Below, piece by piece: positions 23,532 to 31,905 of a stretch of DNA of 64,000 nucleotides (positions are counted from its first letter, which is position 1; every line of letters starts with the position of its first letter). The position numbers were made by a program, and so were the translations under genes. Location of the stretch: positions 186,001 to 250,000 of the forward strand of contig NZ_JAPKFL010000005.1 in assembly GCF_026262575.1 (NCBI RefSeq), written 5' to 3'. The stretch is from Streptomyces marinisediminis. GTDB lineage: Bacteria > Actinomycetota > Actinomycetes > Streptomycetales > Streptomycetaceae. Below the pieces are notes generated by a model. It saw only the letters and a program-made list of their open reading frames with translations, ran no database searches and was not told the DNA's origin.

Positions 23532-25919
23532 TCACTCCCGCGTGCCGGGCCAGCGCCAGTCCGTCACCTCGGGCAGATCGGTGCCGTGCTCCCGCACCCA
23601 CGCGTGGTGCCGGGTGCGCACGTCCGCCATGGCCTGCCGCACCCGCGCCGCCCGGTCCGCCAGGCCGGGCACCCGGTCCACGACGTCCATCACCAGCCGG
23701 TAGCGGTCCAGGTCGTTGCGGACCACCATGTCGAACGGCGTGGTGGTCGCCCCGCTCTCGCGGTAGCCGTGCACGTGCAGCCGCTCGTGCGCGTCCCGGC
23801 CGTGGGTCAGCCGGTGGATGAGCCACGGGTAGCCGTGGTAGGCGAAGACCACCGGGCGGTCCGCGGTGAAGACGGCCCGGAACTCGGCGTCCGTCATGCC
23901 GTGCGGGTGGCGGTCGCGGGGCATCAGCCGCGTCGGGTCGACGACGTTCACCACGCGCACCGCCAGCGTGGGCAGCCAGGTGCGCAGCAGCGCCGCGGCG
24001 GCCAGCGTCTCCTCGGTGGGCACGTCCCCGGCGCAGGCCAGCACGACGTCCGGCTCCCGCTCGCCGGTCTCGGTGCCCGCCCAGTCCCACACGCCGACCC
24101 CGCGGGCGACGTGCTCGCGCGCCGCCTCGGGGCCCAGCCAGTCGAACTGCGGCTGCTTGCCGGCCACCACCACGTTGACCACGTCCGTCGAGCGCAGCAC
24201 GTGGTCGGCGACGCACAGCAGGCTGTTGGTGTCCGGCGGCAGGTAGACGCGCACCACGTCCGGGCTCTTGTTGAGCACGTGGTCCACGAAGCCGGGGTCC
24301 TGGTGCGAGAAGCCGTTGTGGTCCTGGCGCCACACGTGCGAGGTGAGCAGGTAGTTCAGACCCGCCACCGGCATCCGCCACGGCACCTCGCGCGCGCTCT
24401 GCAGCCACTTCGCGTACTGCGTCGCCATGTCCGCCACCACCGAGGCGAAGGCCTCGTAGGTGGCGAAGACGCCGTGCCGCCCGGTGAGGACGTACCCCTC
24501 CAGCCACCCCTGGCACAGATGCTCCGACAGCACCTCCATCACCCGGCCGTGCCGCCCCAGGTGCTCGTCGGTGTCCCGCCGCTCGCCCTGCCAGGCGCGC
24601 GCGGTGGCGCCGTAGACGGCGCCGAGCCGGTTGGAGTCCATCTCGTCCGGCGCCAGGACCCGGAAGTCCCGCCGCCCCTCGGTCTCCTTCAGCACCTGGC
24701 GCAGCACCTCGCCCAGCACCCGGGTCGGCTCGTGCCGGGTGGCCCCGGGCTCCTCGACCGGCACGGCGAACGCGGCGGGTCCCGGCAGCGGCAGCGAGCG
24801 CCGCACCCGGCCGCCGTTGGCGTGCGGGCTCATCCCGAGCCGCAGCGCGCCGGCGGGCACCTGCGCCAGCACCTCGGGGCGCGGCCGGCCCGCGTCGTCG
24901 AACAGCTCGTCGGGTCGGTAGGAGCGCAGCCACCGCTCCAGCTCGCGCACCCGCGCAGGGTCCTCGCGGACGCCGGAGAGCGGGATCTGGTGGGCCCGCC
25001 AGGTGCCCTCGACCGGGTGCCCGTCGCTGCTCCGCGGCCCGGTCCAGCCCTTGGGGGTGCGCAGCACGATCGCCGGCCAGCGCACCCGGCCCCGCTCGCC
25101 GTCCTCCCGGGCCGCGCGCTGCGCCGACGCGATCCGGTCCGCGGCCGTATTCAGCGCCGCGGCCAGCTCCCGGTGCACCTCCAGCGGGTCGCTGTCCGGC
25201 GTCGCGGTGACGAACAGCGGGTCGTGGCCGTAGCCGCGCAGCAGTTCGGCCAGCTCCTCCTGCGGAATCCGGGCCAGCACCGTGGGTCCGGCGATCTTGT
25301 AGCCGTTGAGGTGGAGCACCGGCAGCACCGCGCCGTCGTGCACCGGGTCGAGGAACTTGTCGGCGTGCCAGGCGGCCGCCAGCGGGCCCGTCTCCGCCTC
25401 CCCGTCGCCGATGACGCAGACGGACAGCAGGTCCGGGTTGTCGTAGGCCGCCCCGTAGGCGTGCGACAGGGCGTGCCCCAGCTCCCCGCCCTCCTGGATC
25501 GCCCCGGGGACCGCGGGGCCGGTGTGGCTGCTCACCCCGCCGGGGTGGGAGAACTGCCGGAACAGCCGCGCCATGCCCGCCTCGTCACGGCCGACGTCCG
25601 GGTCGAGCTCACCGTAGGAGCCCTCCAGCCACGCCCCGGCCAGCACGGCCGGCGCCCCGTGGCCGGGCCCCCACACGCACAGCGCCGACTGCTCCCGCTC
25701 GCTGATCAGCCGGTTGACGTGGGTGTAGACCAGGCTCAGGCCCGGACAGGTGCCCCAGTGGCCCAGCAGGCGCGGTTTGACGTGTTCCGGGCGCAGCTCC
25801 TCGCGCAGCAGGGGGTTGCCGGTGAGGTAGAGCTGTCCGGCCGCGAGGAAGTTCAGTGCGCGCCACTGGGCGTCGAGCTGCTCGCAAGCGCGTTCGGTGA
25901 GAGGATGGTGATTCGTCAT
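23532..25919 (-). CDS. xfp: Xylulose-5-phosphate/fructose-6-phosphate phosphoketolase
   Basis: 795 aa; start at 25919 behind CCGGAGGGCCC. A TPP- and Mg-dependent enzyme that splits xylulose 5-phosphate (and often fructose 6-phosphate) with phosphate into acetyl phosphate and an aldose phosphate. Signatures in order: LRPEHVKPRLLGHWGTCPGL (45-65), GPGHGAPAVLAGAWLEGSY, the TPP motif IGDGEAETGPLAAAWHADKF (about 177-196), HLNGYKIAGPT, LRTPKGWTGP, and in the C-terminal half LAPDEMDSNRLGAVY, SHVWRQDHNGFSHQDPGF and YHGYPWLIHRL. Length is as expected. It supplies acetyl phosphate from pentose phosphates without glycolysis. Divergent from a free CNB protein, which may regulate it. Confidence 0.96.
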   Translation of the reverse strand: MTNHHPLTERACEQLDAQWRALNFLAAGQLYLTGNPLLREELRPEHVKPRLLGHWGTCPGLSLVYTHVNRLISEREQSALCVWGPGHGAPAVLAGAWLEGSYGELDPDVGRDEAGMARLFRQFSHPGGVSSHTGPAVPGAIQEGGELGHALSHAYGAAYDNPDLLSVCVIGDGEAETGPLAAAWHADKFLDPVHDGAVLPVLHLNGYKIAGPTVLARIPQEELAELLRGYGHDPLFVTATPDSDPLEVHRELAAALNTAADRIASAQRAAREDGERGRVRWPAIVLRTPKGWTGPRSSDGHPVEGTWRAHQIPLSGVREDPARVRELERWLRSYRPDELFDDAGRPRPEVLAQVPAGALRLGMSPHANGGRVRRSLPLPGPAAFAVPVEEPGATRHEPTRVLGEVLRQVLKETEGRRDFRVLAPDEMDSNRLGAVYGATARAWQGERRDTDEHLGRHGRVMEVLSEHLCQGWLEGYVLTGRHGVFATYEAFASVVADMATQYAKWLQSAREVPWRMPVAGLNYLLTSHVWRQDHNGFSHQDPGFVDHVLNKSPDVVRVYLPPDTNSLLCVADHVLRSTDVVNVVVAGKQPQFDWLGPEAAREHVARGVGVWDWAGTETGEREPDVVLACAGDVPTEETLAAAALLRTWLPTLAVRVVNVVDPTRLMPRDRHPHGMTDAEFRAVFTADRPVVFAYHGYPWLIHRLTHGRDAHERLHVHGYRESGATTTPFDMVVRNDLDRYRLVMDVVDRVPGLADRAARVRQAMADVRTRHHAWVREHGTDLPEVTDWRWPGTRE

Positions 25920-26062
25920 GGGCCCTCCGGCCGGGTGTGCGTCACGGCGTCCGCGAGGACGGGTTTCCCCCCTCCGTGCGGCCACACCTGACAGCCGTCC
26001 GCGGTGGCCGGGCCGGAGCGGGCCACGGCGGGGCAGGACCGCGCGAGGCGAGGAGGCCAGCG

Positions 26063-26521
26063 ATGCGGACCATGACCGGACTGCTCGGTTCCCTCCCGCC
26101 CGGGCACAGCGAGCGGCTGCGCGCGCTGGGGCACCAGGTCGCCTTCCCCGCGGGCGCCCGCATCTTCGAAGAGGGCACGATCGCCGACCGCTTCTGGATC
26201 ATCCACACCGGCTCGGTCACCCTCGACCAGCGCATACCCGGGCGCCGACCGCAGACGGTGGAGACGGTCGGGCACGGGGAGCTGCTGGGCTGGTCCTGGC
26301 TCTTCCGGCCCTACACCTGGCACCTGGGCGCCGAGGCGGGCAGCCCGGTGCGCGCCCTGGAGTTCGGCGCGGTCGAGGTGCGGCGGCTGTGCGAGGAGGA
26401 CCACGAGCTGGGCTACGCGCTCGCCCTGGCCGTCGGCGAGATCATCTCCCACCGCCTGCAGCGCTCGCGCGCCCGCCTGCTGGACGCCTTCGGCCCCGCC
26501 GGCAGCGCCGACCTGCCCTGA
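26063..26521 (+). CDS. Free-standing cyclic nucleotide-binding domain protein
   Basis: 152 aa; ATG 26063 behind GAGGAGGCC. One CNB beta roll fills the protein: FPAGARIFEEGTIADRFWII (about 25-44), TLDQRIPG, VETVGHGELLGWSWLFRPY in place of the usual phosphate-binding cassette, then a C-terminal helix. No DNA-binding domain follows, so it is not a complete Crp/Fnr regulator. Divergent from the phosphoketolase gene, 143 bp apart; in other actinomycetes I recall the same pairing. It may sense a metabolite and bind a partner protein. It is the third CNB-fold protein in six kilobases, after the two encapsulins. Confidence 0.85.
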   Translation: MRTMTGLLGSLPPGHSERLRALGHQVAFPAGARIFEEGTIADRFWIIHTGSVTLDQRIPGRRPQTVETVGHGELLGWSWLFRPYTWHLGAEAGSPVRALEFGAVEVRRLCEEDHELGYALALAVGEIISHRLQRSRARLLDAFGPAGSADLP

Positions 26522-26622
26522 CGCCGACACCGCTGCCGACGCCCCGCCTCGCCGCCCTGGCACCCCGCCGACGCACCGCCGCCCCGGCACCGCGCCGCCA
26601 ACGCTCCGGCGCCCCGCCGCCA

Positions 26623-26638
26623 ACGACGCCGGCGTCGT
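26623..26638. terminator. 16-bp perfect palindrome between convergent genes
   Basis: ACGACGCCGGCGTCGT lies in the 198-bp gap (26522-26719) between the convergent CNB and MOSC genes. The first 100 bp of this gap is also a degenerate run of short CGCCG-type repeats. Confidence 0.4.
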
Positions 26639-26719
26639 GCTCGTCGTGGTTCGCCGGCCGGGCGTGGTGCGGTGGTGCCCGCCTCGCCGCCGGTTCCGGG
26701 GCGCCGCGCCGCAGCGGCG

Positions 26720-27541
26720 TCAGTCCAGCACCTCGAACGCGTCACCGACGCGCACCGTGCCCGTCGACTCGGGCACGAGGTACTGCCCGAACACCAGGGC
26801 GTCGCCGCGGCGGCGGTGGCGGGCGAGGGTGCGCAGCGGTTCCCTGCCGCGCTCCCCGGTCGCCTGGTCGGTGGCGCTCACCACGCAGCGCCCGCACGGC
26901 TTGACCACCCGGAAGTCCACCGCGCCCAGGCGGACGCGCTTCCAGTCGTCCTCCGCCCACGGCGCGGTGCCGTCGAGCACCAGGTTCGGCCGGAAGCGGC
27001 TCATCGGCAGCGGCCCCTCGTCGGCGTGGCGTCCCTGGGCGACGAGTGCGTTGAGCGCGTCCAGCGAGGCCGTGGTGGTCAGCAGCAGCGGATAGCCGTC
27101 GGCGAAGCTCACCGTCTCCCCCCAGCGCCCGTAGCGCTGGTCCACCGCCCGGTCCCGCTCCGGCCGCGTCATCCGCACCAGCCGCACCGGCGCGCCCAGG
27201 AAGCGGGAGAGCCACGCGTGCGCCCGGGCCGAGGCCGGCCCGGCCGTGACCCGCGCACCGAACACCCGCACCTCGGCCCGGGCGTCGGCCGGTCCGGGCG
27301 CGGCCACCGTGAGTGGTTCCAGCCCCGGCGCCGTCAGCCTCAACTCGCCCCCCGCGAGCGGCTCCCCCGTGGCCAGCGCCAGCCGTGGCCGGTCGCGCTG
27401 CGTCACCTGGCGGCCGGTGGCGTCCACCACCATCCAGCGCCGGTCGCCCGCCAGCCCCCACGGCTCCACTTCCGCCCGCCGCGGCGCGACGCCCGCGAGC
27501 GACTTCACCGGGTAGACGTGCAGCTCGGTCAGCGTCGGCAT
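26720..27541 (-). CDS. MOSC domain protein (YcbX-like)
   Basis: 273 aa, ATG start. An N-terminal MOSC_N beta barrel (LTELHVYPVKSLAGVAP, GLAGDRRWMVVDATG) is followed by the MOSC domain: DGYPLLLTTTASLDALN, SRFRPNLVLDG, KPCGRCVVSATDQATGERG with the conserved Cys (about residue 219), and VFGQYLVPE. MOSC proteins are related to the C-terminal domain of molybdenum cofactor sulfurase; YcbX-like members act in molybdoenzyme-dependent N-hydroxylated base detoxification. No ferredoxin domain is fused, unlike E. coli YcbX. Lies downstream of the Pro/Gln-rich gene on the same strand, 61 bp apart. Confidence 0.9.
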   Translation of the reverse strand: MPTLTELHVYPVKSLAGVAPRRAEVEPWGLAGDRRWMVVDATGRQVTQRDRPRLALATGEPLAGGELRLTAPGLEPLTVAAPGPADARAEVRVFGARVTAGPASARAHAWLSRFLGAPVRLVRMTRPERDRAVDQRYGRWGETVSFADGYPLLLTTTASLDALNALVAQGRHADEGPLPMSRFRPNLVLDGTAPWAEDDWKRVRLGAVDFRVVKPCGRCVVSATDQATGERGREPLRTLARHRRRGDALVFGQYLVPESTGTVRVGDAFEVLD

Positions 27542-27602
27542 GCGGCCATCCTGTCACCCCTCGTGCCCGCGTCCACGGCGCGGCCCCGGGGCGGGCGACG
27601 GG

Positions 27603-28088
27603 TCAGTAGCCGGGCGCTGGGTGCTGCCGCCCGTACGGGTCGCTGTAGAGCCCGGGCGTGCCCTGCGGCGGGGTGTGCATCTGCCGCGGCACGGCCGGTC
27701 GCGGCGGCGCCACCGGACGCATCTGCGGCTGCTGCTGGTAGGGCTGCCCGGGGACGGGCTGCGGGGGCTGCGGGTATCCGTAACCGCCGCTGTTCTGCTG
27801 CGGCACGTACGGCGCGGGCGCCTGGTACGGAGCGGCGGGCTGCGGCGCGGCCTGCGGATAGCCGTACCCGCGCGGCGGCGCCTGCTGCGCGCTCGGCCCC
27901 GAGGGCAGCGCGGGCAGCGCCGAGGGCAGGGCGGGCAGCGCACTGCCGGAGTCGTAGGCGGCCGGGACGCGGATGGGGGCGATCTGGGGAGTGCCGCGCT
28001 CGGCCACGAGGCTGTCGTAGATCGGGGTGTCAGCGAAGGACGGCGCGCTGTGGTAGCCGCCGCCGTACGTGCTGCGGGGGGAGGTCAT
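27603..28088 (-). CDS. Pro/Gln/Tyr-rich small protein (possibly DUF6643)
   Basis: 161 aa, ATG start behind TATGGAGC. The first 45 residues are well ordered and conserved in streptomycetes as I recall (YHSAPSFADTPIYDSLVAER, TPQIAPIRVPAAYDSG). The rest is low-complexity: ALPALPSALPALPSGP, then repeats of YGYPQ, PYQAP and QPPQP. No signal peptide or membrane segment. The proline-rich tail suggests a disordered interaction scaffold. I recall the family name as DUF6643, with low certainty. Function unknown. Confidence 0.75.
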   Translation of the reverse strand: MTSPRSTYGGGYHSAPSFADTPIYDSLVAERGTPQIAPIRVPAAYDSGSALPALPSALPALPSGPSAQQAPPRGYGYPQAAPQPAAPYQAPAPYVPQQNSGGYGYPQPPQPVPGQPYQQQPQMRPVAPPRPAVPRQMHTPPQGTPGLYSDPYGRQHPAPGY

Positions 28089-28404
28089 GCTCCATAAGTT
28101 AAGCCGAAGAAGTGTCCGATGAGGAGCCTGGTAGGCGGGTCATTTCCGGGGTAGGAGGTGACCCGGCCGGGCCAACGAGAACGAACCGGTCGAAACCGCC
28201 CATCCCCTCCTGTCACCGCCCGGTGAAAGGTGCGTGCCCGGGCCGTGAACGCCCGGCCGTCGGCCGGCTCCTGGCCCCAGGGCGGCGGAAGGCCCGGGCG
28301 GGCCCCGGCCGCCTTGGCGCACGGCCCCGTGGCCTGGGTGTGCCGCCGCCCGTGCGCGGGCGCTCGTGCGCCGACGCCGCCCGGGTGCGCGTACGCTTCT
28401 GGGC
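28089..28404. other. 316-bp divergent intergenic region
   Basis: No gene seen. It separates the Pro/Gln-rich gene (minus) and the racemase gene (plus). The first 80 bp, next to the minus-strand gene, is relatively AT-rich (TAAGTTAAG) and probably holds its promoter. The right end holds a leaderless -10 box for the racemase. The remainder is GC-rich with short CCGGCCG-type inverted repeats. Confidence 0.5.
28392..28397 (+). promoter_or_regulatory. Leaderless -10 box
   Basis: TACGCT ends 7 nt before GTG 28405 of the racemase. No Shine-Dalgarno. Confidence 0.45.
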
Positions 28405-29187
28405 GTGAGAATCGCCCTCGTCGACTCCGGAATCGGTCTGCTCCCCGCCGCCGCGGCGCTGCGCCGGCGCCACCCCGGCGCCGCCCTGGTCCTCTCCTCG
28501 GACCCGGCGAGCATGCCCTGGGGGCCGCGCACCGCCTCGGACATCGCCGACCGCGCGCTGGACTGCGCCCGGGCCGCCATGGCGCTCGCGCCGCACGCGC
28601 TGGTCGTCGCCTGCAACACCGCCACCGTGCACGCGCTGCCCGCGCTGCGCGCCGCGTTCGAGCCCGCCGTGCCGGTCATCGGCACCGTGCCGGCGATCAA
28701 GCCGGCCGCGGCCGACGGCGGCCCCTTCGCGGTCTGGGCCACCCCGGCCACCACCGGCAGCCCCTACCAGCGGCGCCTCATCGCCGACTTCGCCGCCGGA
28801 GCCGAGGTCACCGAGGTGCCCTGCCACGGCCTCGCGGACGCCGTGGAGCGGGCCGACGAGGCGGCCATCGACGCCGCCGTCCAGGCCGCCGCCGCGCTGA
28901 CCCCGGCGGACGTGCGGGCCGTGGTGCTCGGCTGCACCCACTACGAGCTGGTCGCCGAGCGCATCCTGGCCGCCCTGCACCGCCCCGGCGCGCCCGCCCC
29001 CCGGCTGCACGGCTCCGCGGAGGCGGTGGCCGCCCAGGCGCTGCGCCGCCTCGACGCGCCCGAGTCCCCCCCCGCGCCGGGCGGCGAGGACCTGGTCGTG
29101 CTGCACACCGGGCGGCGCGTGGCGCTCCCCGCCGCGGCCCTCCACTACGCCGAGGGCCGCGGACTGGCCGCGCCCAGCCCCGCCTGA
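28405..29187 (+). CDS. Aspartate/glutamate racemase family protein (MurI-like)
   Basis: 260 aa from GTG 28405. Cofactor-independent racemase fold with two Cys-containing signatures: VVACNTATVHALPALRAAF (first catalytic Cys about residue 72) and VVLGCTHYELVAERIL (second Cys about 180). The opening RIALVDSGIGLLPAAAALRR matches the DSGxGG loop of glutamate racemase, with Leu for the second Gly. MurI makes D-glutamate for peptidoglycan. Whether this is the main MurI of the cell or a paralogue cannot be told here; no cell-wall genes are adjacent. The 57-bp gap to the NUDIX gene contains a second promoter. Confidence 0.82.
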   Translation: MRIALVDSGIGLLPAAAALRRRHPGAALVLSSDPASMPWGPRTASDIADRALDCARAAMALAPHALVVACNTATVHALPALRAAFEPAVPVIGTVPAIKPAAADGGPFAVWATPATTGSPYQRRLIADFAAGAEVTEVPCHGLADAVERADEAAIDAAVQAAAALTPADVRAVVLGCTHYELVAERILAALHRPGAPAPRLHGSAEAVAAQALRRLDAPESPPAPGGEDLVVLHTGRRVALPAAALHYAEGRGLAAPSPA

Positions 29188-29231
29188 CGGCCGCACGGTG
29201 CGCCCGCCCCGGCGCCCCCGGGCCCACCGCG

Positions 29232-29237
29232 TACGCT
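29232..29237 (+). promoter_or_regulatory. Leaderless -10 box
   Basis: TACGCT ends 7 nt before ATG 29245 of the NUDIX gene. The same hexamer precedes the racemase gene. Confidence 0.45.
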
Positions 29238-29244
29238 CTCGCGC

Positions 29245-29748
29245 ATGGGCACCCCCGAGTTCATCCGCGAGCTGCGCGACGCCGTGGGCCACCGTCCGCT
29301 CTTCCTCTCCGGCGTCACCGCGATCGTCCACGACGACGCCGGCCGGGTGCTGCTCGGCCGCCGTGCCGACACCGGGCGCTGGGCGGTGATCGGCGGCATC
29401 GTCGAGCCCGGGGAGCAGCCCGCGCAGACCGCCGTGCGCGAGGTGTACGAGGAGACCGGGGTGCGCTGCGTGGCCGAACGGGTGGTGCTCGTGGAGACCC
29501 GGGAGCCGGTCCGGTACCCCAACGGCGACGTGTGCCAGTTCCTGGACATCACGCTGCGCTGCCGGGCGGTGGGCGGCCGGGCCCGGGTGAACGACGAGGA
29601 GTCCCTGGAGGTGGGCTGGTTCGAGCCGGACGCGCTGCCCGCGCTGGAGGACTTCGGGACCCAGCGCATCAAGCAGGCCGCCGCCGACGGCCCCGCCTGG
29701 TTCGCCCCGGCCGGACCACCGCCGAAGGACGCGCACGACCCGCGGTAG
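29245..29748 (+). CDS. NUDIX hydrolase
   Basis: 167 aa. A single NUDIX domain with an intact Nudix box: GGIVEPGEQPAQTAVREVYEETGV split here as GGIVEPGE (about 51-58) and REVYEETGV (about 66-74). The region around it (TAIVHDDAGRVLLGRRADTG, YPNGDVCQFLDITLRC) resembles ADP-ribose pyrophosphatase/MutT-like enzymes that clear nucleoside diphosphate derivatives. Substrate unknown. Followed by a small GGGGCG/CGCCCC hairpin at 29758-29773. Confidence 0.9.
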   Translation: MGTPEFIRELRDAVGHRPLFLSGVTAIVHDDAGRVLLGRRADTGRWAVIGGIVEPGEQPAQTAVREVYEETGVRCVAERVVLVETREPVRYPNGDVCQFLDITLRCRAVGGRARVNDEESLEVGWFEPDALPALEDFGTQRIKQAAADGPAWFAPAGPPPKDAHDPR

Positions 29749-30084
29749 CCGCTGCCTGGGGCGGCCGCGCCCCGCGCCGCCGCGGCCGTCTCGTACCGCC
29801 TCGCATCGCCTTGCACGCTTCGCACCGCCCGCGGCAGCGTCTCGGCGCCGGTGGCGGGACGCATCCGCCGCCCCGCCGCCCGCCTGCCCGCGCACGGTCC
29901 GGCCGGGCGGCACCGGACCCTCGGGCGACGCGCGCCCCCCCCGGGGCGCCCCGGGCCGCCGCCGGAGCGCGCGCTCCGCGTCGGCCGTCCCGCCCGCAGC
30001 CACGGCGGCCGGGCCCCGCGGCGGGGCACTCGCGCTCCCGCCGCCGGTGCGGGCGCGGTCACCCGGCCGCCGGCGCCCCGGCCC
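29749..30084. other. 336-bp convergent intergenic region
   Basis: No gene seen. Near the left end GGGGCG-GCCG-CGCCCC (29758-29773) is a candidate terminator for the NUDIX gene. Then come several CGCCTCGCATCGCCTTGC-like near-repeats, and the rest is uniformly GC-rich. Confidence 0.5.
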
Positions 30085-30819
30085 TCACCACAGCACCACG
30101 CAGCCCCGCCGGGTGAGCGCATCGGTCACCGCGGGGTCCGGCGCGCCTCCCTCGAAGGTGTTCCAGCGCACGTCCAGCTTCTCCAGCCGCGGCAGCGCGG
30201 TGCCGACGGCGAGCCAGCGAGGCAGGGCGCGCAGTCCGTTACCGCGCAGGTCGAGCCGGGAGAGCCGGGGCAGGGCGCGCAGGGCGGGCGGCACGCCGGT
30301 GAGCCGGTTGTCCCGCAGGTCCAGCACCCGCAGGTCGTGCAGGCCGGCCACGGTGGGCGGAAGCCCGCGCAGCCGGTTGCCGCCCACCCACAGCTCCCGC
30401 AGCCGCGTCAGCGCGCCCAGGGACCGGGGCAGCCGGCGCAGCCCGCAGGCGCGGGCGCGCAGTTCGACGAGCCCGGTCAGGCCGCCGAGGCCCTCCGGCA
30501 GCTCGTCGAGCGGGTTCTCACCCACGTTGAGGTAGCTCAGGCGGTCCAGCCGGGTCAGCGAGTCCGGCAGGGCGCGCAGGCGGTTGTCGTGTACGTAGAG
30601 GTACCGGTCGAGCGCGGGCAGCTCGCCGAGCTCCTCCGGTAGCGCCGTCAGCAGGTTGTGGCCGAGGTCGAGGGTGCGCAGGGCGGTCAGCCGCCCCAGG
30701 CCGGGCGGCAGGTGGGTGAGGCGGTTCTCGGCCAGGACGAGCGTGTCCGGCCCGGGAGGCCGCCACACCTCGGCCGGCACGCTGTCGAGCCCGGCTCGCC
30801 ACAGGTCGACGGTGGGCAT
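30085..30819 (-). CDS. Leucine-rich repeat protein
   Basis: 244 aa, ATG start. Nine or so bacterial-type leucine-rich repeats of about 23 residues cover residues 20-225, e.g. LPPGLGRLTALRTLDLGHN and LPEELGELPALDRYLYVHDN, with consensus L-P-x-x-L-x-x-L-x-x-L-x-x-L-x-L-x-x-N. No signal peptide, E3-ligase or kinase domain, so it is a small cytosolic interaction protein; such LRR proteins of streptomycetes have no firm role. The start overlaps the leaderless promoter region of the divergent ACT gene. Confidence 0.88.
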   Translation of the reverse strand: MPTVDLWRAGLDSVPAEVWRPPGPDTLVLAENRLTHLPPGLGRLTALRTLDLGHNLLTALPEELGELPALDRYLYVHDNRLRALPDSLTRLDRLSYLNVGENPLDELPEGLGGLTGLVELRARACGLRRLPRSLGALTRLRELWVGGNRLRGLPPTVAGLHDLRVLDLRDNRLTGVPPALRALPRLSRLDLRGNGLRALPRWLAVGTALPRLEKLDVRWNTFEGGAPDPAVTDALTRRGCVVLW

Positions 30820-30824
30820 AGGCT
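30819..30824 (+). promoter_or_regulatory. Leaderless -10 box
   Basis: TAGGCT ends 7 nt before GTG 30832 of the ACT-domain gene and begins at the first base of the divergent LRR start codon. Confidence 0.45.
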
Positions 30825-30831
30825 TGACAGT

Positions 30832-31230
30832 GTGTCAGGAGAACGCGATCTGTCGAAACTGCTCACCGGGATGCGGCCGGACCTGCGACCGGGGCCGTAC
30901 GTGTTCAGCACCGTGCCGGGGCCGGTGCCCGACGGGGTGCGCCCCGTCGTGACCGTCGCGGAGGACGAGGCGCTCACCGTCGTCGTACCGCGCGCCGAGG
31001 CCGACGCGGCGGGGCTGTCCTACGACTACGTGGCCGGGTGGATCACGCTGCGGGTGCACTCCGCCCTGGCCGCGGTGGGGCTGACGGCCGCCGTGGCCAC
31101 CGCGCTGGCGGACGCCGGGATCAGTTGCAACGTGGTGGCCGGGTACCACCACGACCACCTGTTCGTGCCCTACGAGGTCGCCTCGGTGGCCGTCGCGGTA
31201 CTGGAGGACCTGGCGGGCCGGGGCCGCTAG
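30832..31230 (+). CDS. ACT domain-containing protein
   Basis: 132 aa from GTG 30832. Residues about 55-130 form an ACT-like domain: WITLRVHSALAAVGLTAAVA, LADAGISCNVVAGYHHDHLF and VPYEVASVAVAVLEDLAG. The N-terminal half (LSKLLTGMRPDLRPGPYVFS) is a family-specific beta extension. Stand-alone ACT proteins bind amino acids and regulate metabolic enzymes. The next gene begins 21 bp downstream, but has its own leaderless promoter. Ligand unknown. Confidence 0.85.
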   Translation: MSGERDLSKLLTGMRPDLRPGPYVFSTVPGPVPDGVRPVVTVAEDEALTVVVPRAEADAAGLSYDYVAGWITLRVHSALAAVGLTAAVATALADAGISCNVVAGYHHDHLFVPYEVASVAVAVLEDLAGRGR

Positions 31231-31239
31231 CCGTCCGCG

Positions 31240-31245
31240 TACCAT
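31240..31245 (+). promoter_or_regulatory. Leaderless -10 box
   Basis: TACCAT ends 6 nt before ATG 31252. No Shine-Dalgarno in the 21-bp gap. Confidence 0.5.
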
Positions 31246-31251
31246 GGCGGC

Positions 31252-31752
31252 ATGTCCTTCCTCCGCCGCCGTAGCGCCGCCTCGCCCGCAGGGCCGGACT
31301 TCGACGTCCTCGCGATGGACCCGGGCGACTGGCCCGGCAACCTGGGGGCGGGCCTGCTGCCCGCGCCCGACGGGAGCTGTCAGGGCGTCTTCCTGCGCTA
31401 CGACCTGTTCGGCGACCGGGGCCCGGCGATGATCATCGGCAATCTGCCCGAGGGATCACCGGCCCGGGAGACCGAGGAGGGGGAGGTGCCGTTCGAGGTC
31501 GCCCAGCTCCTGGCCGCGCTGGAGATGGACGATCCGGTGACCGTCACCGGCAGCGAGGACGTGCCGGTCATGCACGACGGCAGCCTGCTCATCGTGCGCC
31601 GGGTCACCTGTTCGGAGGGCCGCGTCGCCTGCGTGCAGTTCGACCGCAGCGACGGGGTGCTCGTCACCATCGCGAGCTGGGACCGGCCCATCACCGACGA
31701 GCTCTACCAGCTCCTCAAGCCGCTCCCGGCGGAGCTGTTCCAGCAGAGGTAG
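31252..31752 (+). CDS. Conserved hypothetical protein
   Basis: 166 aa. I do not recognise a named family. The N-terminus is basic (MSFLRRRSAAS) and the rest is acidic and mixed alpha/beta: FDVLAMDPGDWPGNLGAGLL, AMIIGNLPEGSPARETEEGE, VACVQFDRSDGVLVTIASWD, and a C-terminal helix ITDELYQLLKPLPAELF. No membrane segment or clear catalytic motif. Convergent with the phosphotransferase across a strong terminator. Confidence 0.7.
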   Translation: MSFLRRRSAASPAGPDFDVLAMDPGDWPGNLGAGLLPAPDGSCQGVFLRYDLFGDRGPAMIIGNLPEGSPARETEEGEVPFEVAQLLAALEMDDPVTVTGSEDVPVMHDGSLLIVRRVTCSEGRVACVQFDRSDGVLVTIASWDRPITDELYQLLKPLPAELFQQR

Positions 31753-31845
31753 CGCCCGGCCCCCGGCGGTACCCCGGCGGACCTCCGTCGTCCCATGGCC
31801 GGGACCGGCCCCGCCGCCCTCGCCTGCGGCTCGCCCGTCGTCGCC

Positions 31846-31903
31846 GCGCGGGGCCGCCCGGCGGCGTCATGGAAAACCCTGACACCGCCGGGCGGCCCCG
31901 CGC
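31846..31903. terminator. Strong bidirectional terminator
   Basis: A perfect 19-bp stem (31846-31864 with 31885-31903), extended after one mismatch by GTCA/TGAC, closes on a short A-rich loop (tggaaaaccc). It ends 2 bp from the phosphotransferase stop codon. Confidence 0.85.
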
Positions 31904-31905
31904 GC

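Noticed and set aside
23532..25919. Phosphoketolase as the encapsulin cargo
   Set aside because: It is convergent, isolated by a 13-bp terminator hairpin, and shows no disordered loading extension; its length is that of ordinary phosphoketolases.
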